A stretch of DNA of 64,000 nt from contig NZ_CP116383.1 of NCBI RefSeq assembly GCF_028201475.1, positions 1,364,001 to 1,428,000 of the forward strand, written 5' to 3'. A program made the translations under genes and the position numbers. Shown here in pieces: positions 61,346 through 64,000 of the stretch. The notes below the pieces were generated by a model. It did not search any database. It was not told the DNA's origin and saw only the letters and a program-made list of their open reading frames with translations. This stretch comes from Vibrio sp. SCSIO 43137 (GTDB taxonomy: Bacteria; Pseudomonadota; Gammaproteobacteria; Enterobacterales; Vibrionaceae). Each line of letters begins with the position of its first letter. Within the stretch, counting starts at the first letter, position 1.

Positions 61346-62389
61346 ATGATGACACTTGATCCTTTGACGGCAAAGAAAATAAAACGGTTTAAGTCAATTA
61401 AGCGCGGCTATTGGTCTTTTATTTTACTTAGCGTGTTACTGCTGTTTTCCGTGGTTGCTGAGCTGTTTATTAACAGTAAAGCCTTAGTGGTTCGTTATCA
61501 GGGCGAATACAGCTTTCCGATTTTTACCGATGTAAGAAGAGGGGACGAGTTTGGTCTTGGCTATGCGGCAGAGGCGAACTACCGTGAGCTTTCAGCAAAG
61601 CTTTCAGAGCAAGGCAACGGTGATTTCGTCATTATGCCCCTTGTGCCGTGGAACCCATATGAGCAGGACTTTAGTGGCGATTACCCGCCTGTCGCTCCTG
61701 ATTTTGCCGCCGAACATTATCTTGGTACCGATGTTATTGGCCGGGACATTCTGGCAAGGCTGGTTTATGGCTTCAGAATTGCCATGGGTTTCGCCCTGAT
61801 CACCATGTCTATCTCCTACGCAATAGGTACTGTGGTGGGCTGCGCTATGGGGTTCTGGGGCGGAAAGTTCGACCTTATTGTCCAGAGACTGATTGAAATC
61901 TGGTCTATGGTTCCGTTCCTGTACGTGATTATGATTCTGGTCTCTATTATCCAGCCAACCTTTATGCTGTTTGTCTTTATAAACGTGCTGTTTGGCTGGA
62001 TGGGGATGACCTGGTATATGAGAACCATGACTTACAAAGAGTCAGCGCGAGAATATGTGCTGGCAGCAAGAGCAATAGGGGCGTCGACCTCACGAATTCT
62101 TTTAAAGCATATATTGCCCAATACCATGGTGATGATTGTGACGTTGGCGCCTTTTACCATTGCCGCCAATATCACCGCCCTGACCGCACTGGATTATCTC
62201 GGTTTAGGGCTTATGCCGCCGACGCCAAGCTGGGGTGAGTTATTACAGCAAGGAAAGTCAAACCTTGATTCTCCATGGATAGCAACCTCTGTGGTCACCG
62301 CCATTGTCTCTGTTCTGGTAATGGTGACCTTTATCGGAGAGGCGGTCCGGGCAGCGTTCGATCCCAAGAAGTTTACCCGCTATAGCTGA
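61346..62389 (+). CDS. yejE: YejE-like peptide ABC permease
   Basis: 347 residues, second permease of the system. It has a long periplasmic part after TM1 (about 40-125, including DYPPVAPDFAAEHYLGTDVIGRDILARLVYGFRIA) and the EAA loop YVLAARAIGASTSRILLKHILPN (about 230). This extra periplasmic part separates YejE from shorter DppC proteins. Confidence 0.89.
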   Translation: MMTLDPLTAKKIKRFKSIKRGYWSFILLSVLLLFSVVAELFINSKALVVRYQGEYSFPIFTDVRRGDEFGLGYAAEANYRELSAKLSEQGNGDFVIMPLVPWNPYEQDFSGDYPPVAPDFAAEHYLGTDVIGRDILARLVYGFRIAMGFALITMSISYAIGTVVGCAMGFWGGKFDLIVQRLIEIWSMVPFLYVIMILVSIIQPTFMLFVFINVLFGWMGMTWYMRTMTYKESAREYVLAARAIGASTSRILLKHILPNTMVMIVTLAPFTIAANITALTALDYLGLGLMPPTPSWGELLQQGKSNLDSPWIATSVVTAIVSVLVMVTFIGEAVRAAFDPKKFTRYS

Positions 62390-62411
62390 GTACCAGTATA
62401 AGGAAGAGAAT

Positions 62412-64000
62412 ATGAAAATGAATAAAATGATGACCAGTCTGATACTGACCACTTTTCCCCTGTTTTCCTTAGCGGCCAATAAGCTACCGGAGAACCTTGA
62501 CTGGCAGACAAATCTGGATGAGCCACTTTTTGCCTCGGATCAGGCTCAGTTTGGCGGAACATTCCGTACTTATATCAGTAGTTTTCCGCAAACCTTCCGT
62601 ATCGTAGGGCCGGATGCCAATGGGTCGTTCCGCACATGGCTGCTCGATGCCCACCCAAGCTTGCTCAGTAAGCACCCTGAAACAGGCAACTGGATTCCGG
62701 ATCTGGCCACTGACTGGGCGTTTGGCGAAGATAATAAAACCGTTTACTACAAAATTAACCCTAAAGCGAAATGGTCTGACGGTAAGCCTGTTACTGCCGA
62801 TGACTTTACTTTTGTGCTAACCCTGATGCGCTCCAAAGATATTGTTGCGCCATGGTATAACACCTACTACACCAAGGTGCTCAAGGACATTACTAAGTAT
62901 GACTCCCATACTATTTCTGTCAGCTTATCTGAGCCGAAAGATAAGAAGGATCTGCTTAGCTCAACTTCCCTTAGTCCGCGGCCTAAGCATTTTTATAAAC
63001 CGGGCGTAGATAAGAACAGTGACGGTATTGATGACAACTTTGTCCGTAAATACAACTTTAAAGCTGAACCGACAACCTGGGCGTATAAAGTCGATAAAGT
63101 GAAGAAAGGGCGTTCTGTTACCATGAAACACGTGGGTAAAGAGTGGTGGGGATACAGCAACCCTTATTATAAAAATCGTTACAACGTTGAGAAGATCCGT
63201 GTTCAGGTGATCCGAGATAACGATATTGCCAGAAAATACTTTGAGAAAGGCGATCTGGATGCTTACGCCCTAGTGTTGCCTGAGCTCTGGCATGATAAAT
63301 CTGATACCAAGCCTTACCAGAATGGCTATATCCATAAGTTCTGGGGCTTTAACCAGACGCCTCAGGGCGCCGGCGGTATGTGGCTGAACACAGCTAAAGA
63401 TAAGCTGAGTGATATCAATGTCAGAAAAGGCCTTAGCTACGCCACCGATTTTGACGGCATGATAGACAATGTACTCCGCGGAGACTATGTCAGAAAGCCA
63501 AACGGAATGGGAGTTGGTCAGGATAGCTTCACTAACACTTCAGTGACAGCCCCTGAGTTTGATCCAAATAAAGCGGCAGAATTTTTTGCCAAAGCCGGAT
63601 ATGACCAGTTTGGCTCAGATGGCATCAGAATGAATGCGCAAGGTGACAGGCTGTCATTTGCTATCACTTACTCAGCCCGCCATCACACACCACGTATTGC
63701 TTATCTGAAAGAGCAGGCTAAAAAAGCCGGATTAGAGTTCAGCCTTAATCTGATTGATGGCTCTTCAGCGTTTAAGTATGTCAGCGAGAAGAAACACGAT
63801 ATCTCTTTCCATACCATGGGCGGCGGTGATGTACCTCAATACTGGGAGTATCTGCACTCATCTAATGCCAATAAACCGCAAACCAACAACTTTACCAACT
63901 ACAGCTCACCGGAAATGGATGAGCTGGTGATGCAGTACCGCACAGAGTTCAGCCGTGATAAAAGAGAGAAGCTGTCCCGCCAGATTCAGCAGATAGTGGC
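62412..64000 (+). CDS. YejA-like peptide substrate-binding protein (3' end off window)
   Basis: Periplasmic family 5 solute-binding protein; 529 residues visible, frame open at the window end. Signal peptide cut near FSLAANK (about 20). The SBP_bac_5 signature appears at WIPDLATDWAF and INPKAKWSDGKPVTADDFTF. Gene order here is B-E-A, whereas E. coli has A-B-E-F. The ATPase gene may follow outside the window. Confidence 0.85.
   Translation, partial: MKMNKMMTSLILTTFPLFSLAANKLPENLDWQTNLDEPLFASDQAQFGGTFRTYISSFPQTFRIVGPDANGSFRTWLLDAHPSLLSKHPETGNWIPDLATDWAFGEDNKTVYYKINPKAKWSDGKPVTADDFTFVLTLMRSKDIVAPWYNTYYTKVLKDITKYDSHTISVSLSEPKDKKDLLSSTSLSPRPKHFYKPGVDKNSDGIDDNFVRKYNFKAEPTTWAYKVDKVKKGRSVTMKHVGKEWWGYSNPYYKNRYNVEKIRVQVIRDNDIARKYFEKGDLDAYALVLPELWHDKSDTKPYQNGYIHKFWGFNQTPQGAGGMWLNTAKDKLSDINVRKGLSYATDFDGMIDNVLRGDYVRKPNGMGVGQDSFTNTSVTAPEFDPNKAAEFFAKAGYDQFGSDGIRMNAQGDRLSFAITYSARHHTPRIAYLKEQAKKAGLEFSLNLIDGSSAFKYVSEKKHDISFHTMGGGDVPQYWEYLHSSNANKPQTNNFTNYSSPEMDELVMQYRTEFSRDKREKLSRQIQQIV

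Overview
This window reads as chromosomal DNA of a marine gammaproteobacterium of the Vibrionaceae, probably a Vibrio. The evidence is the combination of hexR, panP, tfoX, grxA and an iron alcohol dehydrogenase close together, fabV in place of fabI, nhaA, a PsrA-type regulator beside fadE, and a small block of integron gene cassettes with attC sites. I saw no rRNA, tRNA, CRISPR array, transposase or phage structural gene.

Layout. (1) 1-3916: an APC-family permease (its 3' end lies off the window), a TetR regulator and a putrescine carbamoyltransferase-like enzyme. (2) 3931-20855: a TRAP transporter (genes P, Q, M) divergent from a complete phenylacetate catabolon, paaZ then paaABCDEFGHIJK, paaX and paaY. 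Together these activate phenylacetate to its CoA thioester, epoxidise it, isomerise it to the oxepin, open the ring, beta-oxidise the chain and degrade it to acetyl-CoA and succinyl-CoA. (3) 20996-37145: a rplY ... radD, rsuA, bcr block whose order matches E. coli, but rplY and radD are pushed about 12 kb apart. Between them lie a glycosyltransferase, five tandem integron-type cassettes (about 22.6-25.0 kb), a mosaic of single genes (HAD phosphatase, LysR with a metallo-beta-lactamase-fold protein and a DsbA-like protein, an exported nickel superoxide dismutase, a dead toxin-antitoxin pair, two GNAT acetyltransferases, a DUF1428 protein) and a PhoPQ-like two-component system.

(4) 37142-46680: housekeeping and envelope genes: a DUF2913-like protein, an SDR-type protein, a MATE exporter, an ABC ATPase/permease/AttH-like lipocalin operon and nhaA. 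(5) 47016-51407: fatty-acid genes psrA, fadE and fabV, with a clean PsrA-type palindrome in front of psrA. (6) 51492-60183: grxA, adh, hexR, a 266-bp MITE-like element, panP, a small secreted protein, lysO, an HDOD protein and the competence regulator tfoX. (7) 60315-64000: YejB- and YejE-like peptide ABC permeases and the start of their substrate-binding protein, cut by the window end.

The most unusual material is between 22.3 and 31.2 kb: the integrase-less cassette array, a diverged direct repeat near both edges of the variable stretch, the Ni-SOD with an N-terminal export signal cut exactly at its metal-binding histidine, the MBL-fold protein with a replaced zinc motif, and the antitoxin pseudogene with one in-frame amber codon. 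All functions are assigned from reading the sequence and remembered family features; no database search was run.
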